Assembly (NCBI GenBank): GCA_903936705.1
Contig: CAIZWN010000029.1
Location: forward strand, 1 to 48,447
Direction: 5' to 3'
Source: an uncultured Myxococcales bacterium
GTDB taxonomy: Bacteria; Myxococcota_A; UBA9042; DTJE01
Length of the DNA stretch: 48,447 nucleotides
Positions 21,640 to 31,940 of this stretch are shown here, piece by piece. Each line of letters starts with the position of its first letter. The stretch's first letter is position 1. Position numbers and translations under genes: made by a program. Under the pieces are notes generated by a model. That model did not search any database, had not been told where the DNA came from, and saw only the letters and a program-made list of their open reading frames with translations.

Positions 21640-21753
21640 TTCCCTGGATCAACCTCCGATAGGCCCTGTCGGCCATGAATGCGGCGGTTCCATGCTACGA
21701 TTCGGCGATTCTAACCCGGGGGAGCCTGGCGCAAGCCTTGGGTGGGGGCGTTC

Positions 21754-24360
21754 ATGAAGGGACCGACAGCCGGTGCTACGGGGCGCAAGCCCCGGGTCAG
21801 GCGGTCGCTAAAAATTGGTGCGATTGCGATCGGTGCTGTGACCCTGCTGGTGGTCGGCAGCCTGCTGGCGATCCGTCCACTGGCACTCAAGGTGGCTCGC
21901 GACGAACTGGATTCGCGCCTGGGACCGCTTTCTGAAGCCCTTGGCCGTAGGATAGTCGTCGGGGGCTTGGCCGCGGGATTCACTGAAGAAATATCGCTTA
22001 CCGACCTGCGGTTGCCGGCCGACAGGGAAGGGCTGGATACCCTTGTAGTCCCAGTTCTTCGCCTGGGATTTTCCCCGTGGGACATCCTGAAGGGTAAGGC
22101 CTTGCCTGATAAGGTGACGCTTGAGAAACCGGTTTTGGTAATTCGCCTGGACGGGGCCTCGCCGACCGATTTGAAGGACCTTTATGAAGGTGTGATGAGG
22201 TGGCGGGCCCTGCGTGGCGGGTCTTCATCCGGCAGTGCTACCCAGGTCCGGGTGCTGCCCGAAATCGAGGTTGTCGATGGGACCATCCTGTTTCTGCAGG
22301 GTGGGGATCCGACGCCGGTGGCGCGCTTGTCCGGCCTGGCTCTTGACGTCGTTCGAAACGATGGAGCTTTGGAAGCCGATTTGTCGGCCATGGCGGAAGG
22401 ATTGTCACCGGCACCTGCCCGGATCCGTGCAGTAGCTACCTATGATGACAGTCGGATTGCATATGCCAGCCTGGATTCCGACGTGATGCTGGCATGGACC
22501 CGCCTGCTAGGTGCGGCAGCTCCACTGGCCATTGCTGTCGATGGAGCCGGGGTCGACCTCGACAGGAAGACCGGACGGCTGCGCGTGACTTTGAAGGGAG
22601 CCAGGTCTGAGGACGTGACGGCCATCCTTCCGGCGGCGGTGGCGCGATGGTTCCCGGCAGCTGGACCGGTTTCGGCGGACGAGATAAGGGTTGAGGTTGA
22701 TTCGGCGTTGCTGGTGGCTGCCGCCGGTGCCGGCGACTTGAGGAAAGGGCTCCAATCCTTGGCCATTCGCGGGGCGCGGGCCCGGATGACGCCGTCGCGC
22801 GGGTCCTGGTCTGCACTGTCCCTGGAGGGGGTCTCGATTGATCTGAATCGGGATAAGGACGGGGGCATGCTGTTGCGAGTGTCGGGCGGGACGGCCCTCG
22901 GAGCCGGGGCCGGGTCGCGGTTTCAGGGCGAGGTCAGCCTGGGACCTGGCGATGTCCCGCTGGGTGCTGGCCTGAAACTGTCTGGTCCGTTGGCGGTACA
23001 GGCGTTGTCTGTCCTGGATCCCCATGTCCTGCCTTGGCCGGGAGCCGATATCGATCTTGACCTGTCCATTCTTGGCGACGGGACGCGCTATACGGCCAAT
23101 GGTCGTGTCGCTGGGACAGGCTTGTCGTACTTCTGGACGAAGATCTGCCTTGTCCCTGTGACCGACCTGGCCTTCTCGGCGGTGCTGCGCGGCGAAATGA
23201 ATGTCGAGAAGCAGACAGCCCACCTGTTCGTTGACCCGCTGACGGTCGGCAGGGCCACATTTGCTGCTGACGTGGGAATCGAGGGATTCCATTCGAAGCC
23301 CAAAGTGTCGTTGCGCTTTCAGATCCCGCGCCAGCCGTGCAACTGGATCGCGTCGGCCATTCCGCTGGTGATGGTTCCGCGATTGAAGGGAATGGTCCTG
23401 GACGGGTCGTTGGAGTTCGATCTGAAACTGTCGGTCGATATGAACGGCCTGGAAGTTCGCACTGGTGGTCCCGATAACAAGACGATCGTGAAGGGCGCCA
23501 GCCTTGCGGTGGAGGGGGATTTCGAGGCTTGCGACGCGAGGACGCTGGGTCGTCATGCCAACCTGCGTGCGCTGGACGAGCCGTTCATACACTTGATCCC
23601 GGCCGACGAGGAAGAGAATACCCCTGCCATTCAGGTGGGGCCGGCCACCCCGTCGTACGTGCCTCTTGAAAGGATTCCGGAACCGGTTTGGCAGGCAGCT
23701 CTGGCCACGGAGGACATGGGGTTCTTCAAGCACCAGGGATTCAAGCTGGGCCTGATCAAGCGTGCCATCGTGCTGAACCTGGACAAGGGCTGGTACGTCT
23801 ATGGAGGCAGCACCATCAGCCAGCAGTTGGTCAAGAACCTGTTCCTGTCGCGTGAAAAGACGCTGTCGCGCAAGCTGGAAGAGGCGATCATCGTTTGGCA
23901 GATGGAGCGCCGGTTGACCAAGGAGAGGATCCTGGAGCTGTATCTCAACTGCATAGAATACGGGAAGCGGATTTACGGGGTTCAGTCGGCTGCGAAGGCC
24001 TATTTCAACAAGGCGGTAGAGGATTTGACGCCTGTGGAGGGCGCCTTCCTGATGGCGACGAAGCCGGCTCCAACATATGCGTATGGTGTGTACGAGAAGC
24101 GCCAATTCAACCGTTGGTGGGCCGAGCGAATGAAGGGGATCCTGGTGCGCCTGTGGAAGGAAATGAACGTCCTGAGCGAGAAACAGGTTGCCGAGGCGGC
24201 GCCTTATCTGCCGCTGTTCTGGTATCCGGCGGATGGTGTCTATGCCTATCCTGCCGTGGACTCGTCGGCGCTGGTTCCCCCCGGTATGCCTGTGGAACTG
24301 CCAAGGGAGCTGCCTTCCCCGGTGCAGGTCCCTTCGACTGCCCCCCAGCCGGCCATGTGA
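21754..24360 (+). CDS. AsmA-like / GT51 peptidoglycan glycosyltransferase fusion
   Basis: The product is an 868-aa protein with one membrane segment (about residues 20-45, IGAIAIGAVTLLVVGSLLA), a long beta-rich periplasmic region resembling AsmA/TamB-type proteins (about 50-600), and a C-terminal GT51 glycosyltransferase domain. GT51 motifs are complete: ATEDMGFFKHQG with catalytic Glu653, GGSTISQQLVKNLFL, RKLEEAIIVWQMERRLTKE, and IYGVQSAAKAYF. No transpeptidase domain follows, so it would polymerise lipid II only, like MtgA. ATG 21754 is preferred; GTG 21742 would add four residues. The last 115 nt overlap the 3' end of mnmG on the other strand, where the protein tail is Pro-rich and low-complexity. 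Confidence 0.86.
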   Translation: MKGPTAGATGRKPRVRRSLKIGAIAIGAVTLLVVGSLLAIRPLALKVARDELDSRLGPLSEALGRRIVVGGLAAGFTEEISLTDLRLPADREGLDTLVVPVLRLGFSPWDILKGKALPDKVTLEKPVLVIRLDGASPTDLKDLYEGVMRWRALRGGSSSGSATQVRVLPEIEVVDGTILFLQGGDPTPVARLSGLALDVVRNDGALEADLSAMAEGLSPAPARIRAVATYDDSRIAYASLDSDVMLAWTRLLGAAAPLAIAVDGAGVDLDRKTGRLRVTLKGARSEDVTAILPAAVARWFPAAGPVSADEIRVEVDSALLVAAAGAGDLRKGLQSLAIRGARARMTPSRGSWSALSLEGVSIDLNRDKDGGMLLRVSGGTALGAGAGSRFQGEVSLGPGDVPLGAGLKLSGPLAVQALSVLDPHVLPWPGADIDLDLSILGDGTRYTANGRVAGTGLSYFWTKICLVPVTDLAFSAVLRGEMNVEKQTAHLFVDPLTVGRATFAADVGIEGFHSKPKVSLRFQIPRQPCNWIASAIPLVMVPRLKGMVLDGSLEFDLKLSVDMNGLEVRTGGPDNKTIVKGASLAVEGDFEACDARTLGRHANLRALDEPFIHLIPADEEENTPAIQVGPATPSYVPLERIPEPVWQAALATEDMGFFKHQGFKLGLIKRAIVLNLDKGWYVYGGSTISQQLVKNLFLSREKTLSRKLEEAIIVWQMERRLTKERILELYLNCIEYGKRIYGVQSAAKAYFNKAVEDLTPVEGAFLMATKPAPTYAYGVYEKRQFNRWWAERMKGILVRLWKEMNVLSEKQVAEAAPYLPLFWYPADGVYAYPAVDSSALVPPGMPVELPRELPSPVQVPSTAPQPAM

Positions 24361-26213
24361 CCATGTCGTCCCTGGGAACGCAGGTGCAGCATGAGGATCG
24401 ATACCGCCGCTGGGGTGATCCCTTCCATGCGGCTTGCTGCGCCAAGCGTTGCGGGACGGGCGCGAGCCAGGCGCTCGCGGACCTCGATTGACAGGCCGGA
24501 CAGGGATGCGATGTCCAGGTCGGGCGGGAGTTTCAAGCCATCGAACGCGCGGAAGCGTTCGGCCTCGACCCGTTCGCGGGCGATATATCCCTCGTAGCGG
24601 ACGCGGATGGCGAGCGCGGTTCGTTCGTCTGAATGCAGGTTGGCCAGGGTTCCCGAGGCGTCAAAGGGAATCAGGGTCGTCAAGTCGGTGCCGGGCCTGC
24701 GCAGCCACTCGCGCAGAGTCAGCCCGTCCGGCGGGGTTGGCGTGCCGGATGGCAGGTCCGATGATCGAATTCGCGTGGCGGTTAGCTTGCGGTCCGCCGC
24801 ATCCAATCGGCAGGATCGTGCCTCGACGTCTCCTGCGCGGCTGGCGTCCAGCAGGCCGATGCGAGTGGCCAACGGGGACAGGCGGTCGAGGGCGTTGTCC
24901 TCGCGCAGGCTAAGTCGGAACTCGGCCCTGGATGTGAACATGCGGTAGGGCTCCGTCACTCCCCTGGTCACCAGGTCGTCAACCATTACACCCATGTAGC
25001 CGTCGGCGCGTGACAGAATCAACGGCGGTGCCCCAAGCGCAGCAAAAGCCGCGTTTGCGCCGGCCAGCAGCCCAAGAGCCGCCGCCTCTTCGTAGCCGGT
25101 AGTTCCCAGCACCTGGCCGCCAAGGTACAGGCCGGAAACGCGGTGGCAGCGCAGACTGTGATCAACCTGGCTAGGGTCGACGAAGTCGTATTCGACCGCG
25201 TATCCCGGCTGCGTGATTACAGCATGTTCAAGTGCCGGTATGGCATGAACGAATGCTTCCTGGACGTCAAGCGGGAGGCTGGTGGACAGTCCGTTCGGAT
25301 AGATCTCGGGGCTGTCCAGGCCCTCTGGCTCCAGGAATACCTGGTGATGGTCGTGGTGGGCAAACCTGACGACCTTGTCTTCCAGTGATGGACAATATCT
25401 AGGCCCTCGTCCGCGGATCTGTCCGCTGAACAGGGGCGCGCGATGCAGGTTTGCCCTGATGACGGCGTGGCATTGATCGCCGGTCCAAGTGATATGGCAT
25501 GCGCGATGCGGCAGTGATGGGCCGGGGTGTGGCCAGAGGCTGAACGGGGTTGCTGCCGGATCCGATTGCTGGGGCGTGGTTGCGTCGAAATCGATTGATG
25601 ACGCCAACAGGCGCGGGGGAGTGCCGGTCTTCAGGCGTCCCAAGCGCACCCCCAATGCCATCAGGGCAGCGGAGAGTCCGGTTGATGGAGCCTCGTGAAT
25701 ACGGCCGCCAGGGACCGTTTCGCTGCCGAAGTGCAGCAGACCGTTCAGGAACGTGCCACAGGTCAGGACAACGGCGTCGGTCTCGATGATGCGCCCGCCG
25801 GCGGTTCGCACCGCACGAACAGCCCCCTCGCGGACGACAAGGTCATGAACCTCCTCGCCGATCACGGTGATGCCGGGTGTTGCCATCACGGTGCGAACGA
25901 TGCCCTGGTTGTACAGATACCGGTCGCACTGGACTCGTGTTGCGCGGACGGCCGGACCCTTTTGGGTGTTCAGAATCCGCGCGTGAAGAGTCGAGGCGTC
26001 CGCTGCGCGGCCCATCTCGCCGCCAAGAGCGTCGATCTCCCGGACAAGATGCCCCTTCCCTATGCCGCCAATGGACGGGTTGCAGGACATGCGGCCCAGC
26101 GAACCGGCATCATGCGTCAGCAGGACGACCGGTACGCCCAGGCGTGCTGCCGCCATCGCGGCCTCGACCCCGGCGTGTCCACCTCCTACGACGACCATCG
26201 GCTTCAAGTTCAC
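24246..26213 (-). CDS. mnmG: tRNA uridine-5-carboxymethylaminomethyl modification enzyme MnmG
   Basis: The product is a 655-aa FAD-dependent partner of MnmE that builds cmnm5 at the wobble uridine. The N-terminus MVVVGGGHAGVEAAMAAARLG is the dinucleotide-binding motif, followed by the family signature region MSCNPSIGGIGKGHLVREIDALGG. The family's conserved end is reached at GITPAAVSILMLHLRSQG, about 40 residues before the stop; the remaining Gly/Ser/Thr-rich tail is not family sequence and lies over the end of the convergent GT51 gene. MnmE is not in the window. Confidence 0.95.
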   Translation of the reverse strand: MNLKPMVVVGGGHAGVEAAMAAARLGVPVVLLTHDAGSLGRMSCNPSIGGIGKGHLVREIDALGGEMGRAADASTLHARILNTQKGPAVRATRVQCDRYLYNQGIVRTVMATPGITVIGEEVHDLVVREGAVRAVRTAGGRIIETDAVVLTCGTFLNGLLHFGSETVPGGRIHEAPSTGLSAALMALGVRLGRLKTGTPPRLLASSIDFDATTPQQSDPAATPFSLWPHPGPSLPHRACHITWTGDQCHAVIRANLHRAPLFSGQIRGRGPRYCPSLEDKVVRFAHHDHHQVFLEPEGLDSPEIYPNGLSTSLPLDVQEAFVHAIPALEHAVITQPGYAVEYDFVDPSQVDHSLRCHRVSGLYLGGQVLGTTGYEEAAALGLLAGANAAFAALGAPPLILSRADGYMGVMVDDLVTRGVTEPYRMFTSRAEFRLSLREDNALDRLSPLATRIGLLDASRAGDVEARSCRLDAADRKLTATRIRSSDLPSGTPTPPDGLTLREWLRRPGTDLTTLIPFDASGTLANLHSDERTALAIRVRYEGYIARERVEAERFRAFDGLKLPPDLDIASLSGLSIEVRERLARARPATLGAASRMEGITPAAVSILMLHLRSQGRHGHMAGWGAVEGTCTGEGSSLGSSTGIPGGTSADESTAG

Positions 26214-26333
26214 CTCCGGCGGGCAGGTATAGCCGATTCGCGCAGTTCATTCCATCCTTGCCAGCGGTTGCCCCGGTTGCAGGCGAGGATGCATTGATGA
26301 CCCGAAATGTGGGGGCTTACGTTCAAGAGTCGG

Positions 26334-26361
26334 TTGACTTCGCGTATTAAACCGATAAGGT
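26334..26361 (+). promoter_or_regulatory. promoter and possible operator of the Rrf2-type regulator
   Basis: TTGACT (26334-26339) and TAAGGT (26356-26361) are separated by 16 nt, 30 nt before the start codon. An inverted repeat AGTC-GGTT-GACT overlaps the -35 box, consistent with autoregulation as is common for Rrf2 proteins. The operator assignment is inference. Confidence 0.4.
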
Positions 26362-26390
26362 CCGATCAGGCTGGAACCCGGAGGAATCTG

Positions 26391-26858
26391 ATGCGACTGA
26401 CCCGAGCCACCGAATACGCCTACCGTGCTCTTCGTTTTCTCGCTTCCCGGAAGGAGGAACGATGGTTCTCCATCCAGGAGATCGCACAGGCCGAGGAGAT
26501 GCCGGTGCAGTTCCTGGCCAAGGTCATGCAGCATTTGACACAGGCCGGCCTGGTGCATTCGGCTTGCGGGAAGACCGGCGGATATCGCCTGGGACGGCCG
26601 GCAGCCCAGGTCAAGATGGCAGATGTCTTCCTTGCGATGGAAGGCCCGTTGTCGGTGAACATGTGTATGATGTACCCGACGGACTGCAAGTTTGTCGAGC
26701 ACTGCAAGGTTCACAACGTCTGGCAGGAACTGCAGGACGCCATCCTCAATGTGATGAACCGGCACACTCTCGAAGAGATTCTTCCTACCGGAGTGCCTTT
26801 CCCGTTGCCCGAGCGTTCAAAGGGCCGCAAGCGGGTTGCGCCGGCTGCGGTTGGTTGA
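26391..26858 (+). CDS. Rrf2-family transcriptional regulator with cysteine ligands
   Basis: The product is a 155-aa winged-helix regulator. MRLTRATEYAYRALRFLAS is the standard Rrf2 opening, and CGKTGGYRLGRPAAQVKMADV is the wing. Three cysteines in MCMMYPTDC...EHC (spacing Cx6Cx5C) occupy the Fe-S cluster position used by IscR, NsrR and RsrR, so the protein may sense iron-sulfur status, nitric oxide or redox. No isc or suf genes are adjacent, which leaves its regulon open. ATG 26391 follows GGAGG by six bases. The 32 residues in frame upstream are not part of the family. Confidence 0.9.
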   Translation: MRLTRATEYAYRALRFLASRKEERWFSIQEIAQAEEMPVQFLAKVMQHLTQAGLVHSACGKTGGYRLGRPAAQVKMADVFLAMEGPLSVNMCMMYPTDCKFVEHCKVHNVWQELQDAILNVMNRHTLEEILPTGVPFPLPERSKGRKRVAPAAVG

Positions 26859-27036
26859 TTCGGTCGACAGGAACGCATGGAAGACGTCGATGTTCTTCGG
26901 CAACCCGCTGACGGACTTCGTGGCTCCGTAATCGGTTCCAGGTGCTTGAAAATCAATCCATGCTGAACCGTCTGACTTTCCTTGCCCTCGAAAAAACCGG
27001 CAGTGCGTTCATGAATGGAGTATTGGCGAACAAGGT

Positions 27037-27067
27037 GCGTCTCGCGGTGGTTGGCGCGTCGAGACGC
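27037..27067 (-). terminator. stem-loop after guaB
   Basis: GCGTCTCG (27037-27044) and CGAGACGC (27060-27067) form a perfect 8-bp stem with a 15-nt loop, three bases beyond the guaB stop. There is no U-tract, so it could be a weak terminator or an mRNA 3'-end stabiliser. Confidence 0.4.
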
Positions 27068-27069
27068 GG

Positions 27070-30096
<3,027 letters not shown>

Positions 30097-30151
30097 ATAT
30101 TGCAGTCGATGCCTCAGGCGGATCGTTGGTGTCAACTGGACTGGACTGGGC

Positions 30152-30181
30152 TTGACAATCCAGGACTTGCGGCTTTAGGCT
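30152..30181 (+). promoter_or_regulatory. promoter ahead of the NarL-type response regulator
   Basis: TTGACA (30152-30157) and TAGGCT (30176-30181) are 18 nt apart, ending 40 nt before the ATG of the response-regulator gene. The -35 box is consensus and the -10 box matches at three key positions. Confidence 0.45.
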
Positions 30182-30221
30182 GCGTGGCGGCCCCACCCGC
30201 CCATTGAACCGAGGAACCAGG

Positions 30222-30938
30222 ATGACGACCACCAATGGTTCCGACGCGGTCCTGCCTTCCTTGAACTTCCAAACGCCCGATTCGCCGCGAATCAAGGTGT
30301 TCATCGTCGACGACCACCCGGTCGTGCGCCAGGGGTTGAGCCTGCTGCTGTCGATGGAACCAGACCTGGTCTGCTGCGGCCAGGCGGAAACGATCCTTGA
30401 AGCCATGCGCGGAATCGAAACTACCAGGCCCGACGTTGCGGTGGTCGATCTGTCGCTCAGGGGTGCCAGCGGGCTGGAACTGGTCAAGAAACTCCACGCC
30501 TGCAACCCGGAGTTGCCAGTGGTGGTCCTGTCCATGCACGACGAAACCCTGTATGCGGAACGAGTGCTGAAGGCCGGTGCCATGGCATACGTGATGAAGG
30601 ACGAGGCCCAGTGCACCATCCTGACCGCGATCCGGAAGGTGAAGGCCGGGGGACTCTACCTCAGTGAACGCATGTCGGGTCGGCTCCTGTCCATGTTCTT
30701 ACAGGGCCCGAACGCCCCCGGGAATTCACGGATAGGCCAACTGAGCGATCGCGAGATCGAGGTGTTCGAGTTGATCGGGCGTGGGATTACGACCCGGGAG
30801 ATCGCCGGCCAACTGAACCTGAGCATCAAGACGGTCGAGGCACACCGCGAGCACATCAAGAATAAGATGAAGTTGGCGGATGCTACGCAACTGCTCCAGC
30901 ACGCCATCCACTGGGTTCAGAACGAAGGACAGCCCTGA
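30222..30938 (+). CDS. NarL/FixJ-type response regulator
   Basis: The product is a 238-aa two-domain regulator. The receiver domain (about 25-145) has IVDDHPV acidic residues and the phospho-acceptor Asp76 in VVDLSLRG. A LuxR-type helix-turn-helix follows, with LSDREIEVFELIGRG, TREIAGQLNLSIKTVEAHREHIKNK. ATG 30222 follows GAGG and AGG elements. The HisKA_3-type kinase encoded at 34978-37311 is the class that normally pairs with NarL regulators, and it lies about 4 kb downstream, so the two are plausible partners although they are not in one transcript. Confidence 0.9.
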   Translation: MTTTNGSDAVLPSLNFQTPDSPRIKVFIVDDHPVVRQGLSLLLSMEPDLVCCGQAETILEAMRGIETTRPDVAVVDLSLRGASGLELVKKLHACNPELPVVVLSMHDETLYAERVLKAGAMAYVMKDEAQCTILTAIRKVKAGGLYLSERMSGRLLSMFLQGPNAPGNSRIGQLSDREIEVFELIGRGITTREIAGQLNLSIKTVEAHREHIKNKMKLADATQLLQHAIHWVQNEGQP

Positions 30939-30943
30939 GGACT

Positions 30944-31138
30944 TCAGTCGGGGTTCACTGGCTTCCGGTCCGCGTGCTTCGGACTTCCCATCAGATGACC
31001 TGCGGCGATCACGAAGGCGCCAGTCAGAGTCGAACGCGTGACCTGCTCGAGTTGCTTCGTCAGATCTGCACCTAGGGTCGCGATGTCCCGCAACACGTGA
31101 CCGGTACCGACAACTCTCTGCTGCACGAATTGGTTCAC
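30944..31138 (-). CDS. small hypothetical protein (64 aa)
   Basis: A short ORF converges on the response regulator with a 5-nt gap. GTG 31138 has AGGAG about eight bases upstream. The peptide starts MNQFVQQRVVGTGHV and has an amphipathic stretch (ADLTKQLEQVTRSTLTGAFVIAAGHLMG) and a basic tail. No family is recognised. Its place between regulator and CheB-CheR genes may be incidental. A good ribosome site and natural-looking composition argue for it; its shortness argues against. Confidence 0.4.
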   Translation of the reverse strand: MNQFVQQRVVGTGHVLRDIATLGADLTKQLEQVTRSTLTGAFVIAAGHLMGSPKHADRKPVNPD

Positions 31139-31326
31139 CTGTGATGCTCCTCTTCAAGTAGACAAACTATGACACAGATGATTCACTGGTTCGCCTGTTC
31201 CAGCGTCAACTCTTCAAGACAACAGGTGTTTTCCTGTCGGGGTTGAATCGTCCGGAAACCCGCAAAAATGGTGTGATTGCAAGAAGTTAGGTGTGTCACT
31301 TAAACTGTGATAGGGAGTTCCCCCAG

Positions 31327-31554
31327 TCAGTCGGACTGGCCGGAAGCCGCGTAGGCGTCCCGTCTAGTGTGACCGTGGGGGCAACGAAAGCACGCGCTGC
31401 GGCGCTTTTCCAGCGAGTTCGCGTCCACGTAGTCGTCCAAACAGTTTTCCAGAAGGACCCAACGGCGGCGCGAACGGCAGAGGAACCGGTCGCCAAGGGA
31501 CATCCTCCCGGCATCCGAGCGAGCCGTGTGAACAGTGTGCGCTGATGGCTGCAT
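31327..31554 (-). CDS. small Cys-containing hypothetical protein (75 aa)
   Basis: From ATG 31554 (AAGGAAT upstream) the peptide reads MQPSAHTVHTARSD..., then WVLLENCLDDYVDANSL and a C-terminal CFRCPHGHTRRDAYAAS. The C-terminal CxxC and Arg/Tyr pattern looks like a real small protein, possibly metal-binding, but I cannot name a family. Another frame upstream (from about 31648) encodes an acidic stretch TVDDDDASDAVSEIAGLLRK that also looks natural, so this may be the second half of a frameshifted gene, or two overlapping small genes. Confidence 0.35.
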   Translation of the reverse strand: MQPSAHTVHTARSDAGRMSLGDRFLCRSRRRWVLLENCLDDYVDANSLEKRRSACFRCPHGHTRRDAYAASGQSD

Positions 31555-31940
31555 GTCGATTCCTTTCCGCGTCCTTCCGAAGAAGTCCGGCAATCTCGGA
31601 CACCGCATCCGATGCGTCATCATCATCGACCGTGGGGGGGTAATCCATTGGTACCGTGCCCCTGGACGGCATCGGGCTAAGGTTCATCGACCGGTAGGTA
31701 ATTGCCCTATGGACGTCCGGGCAGATCGCGAAACGGCCGTCGTTGGCGACGTCCGCTTGCTGCCTGGAAAAACCGGGGCCTTCACTCCTGCACGCCTGCC
31801 GAATCCGGGTTCAAGGCCTGCATAACGTGTTACGCTTCCACTGCCTGAGGCGGGGACGCGAGTATCCGGAATCAGGCAGATGGAGAGGCAATGGCCTCCG
31901 TACGAATCTTCCTGTAACAGCTCGCAGGCGAGGATCTTCA
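31555..31940 (+). other. intergenic region ahead of the CheB-CheR gene
   Basis: No convincing plus-strand gene is seen; residues in frame upstream of ATG 31941 look like noncoding translation. On the minus strand an acidic reading frame (about 31550-31648) may extend the small ORF to the left. A distant promoter-like pair TTGCAA-N18-TAAACT lies at 31277-31306 on the plus strand, before the small ORF, but nothing better is close to the gene. Confidence 0.4.

Noticed and set aside
22507-24105. 532-aa minus-strand ORF across the AsmA-like/GT51 gene
   Set aside because: The opposite strand encodes all GT51 motifs; this frame is Arg/Gln/His-rich noise.
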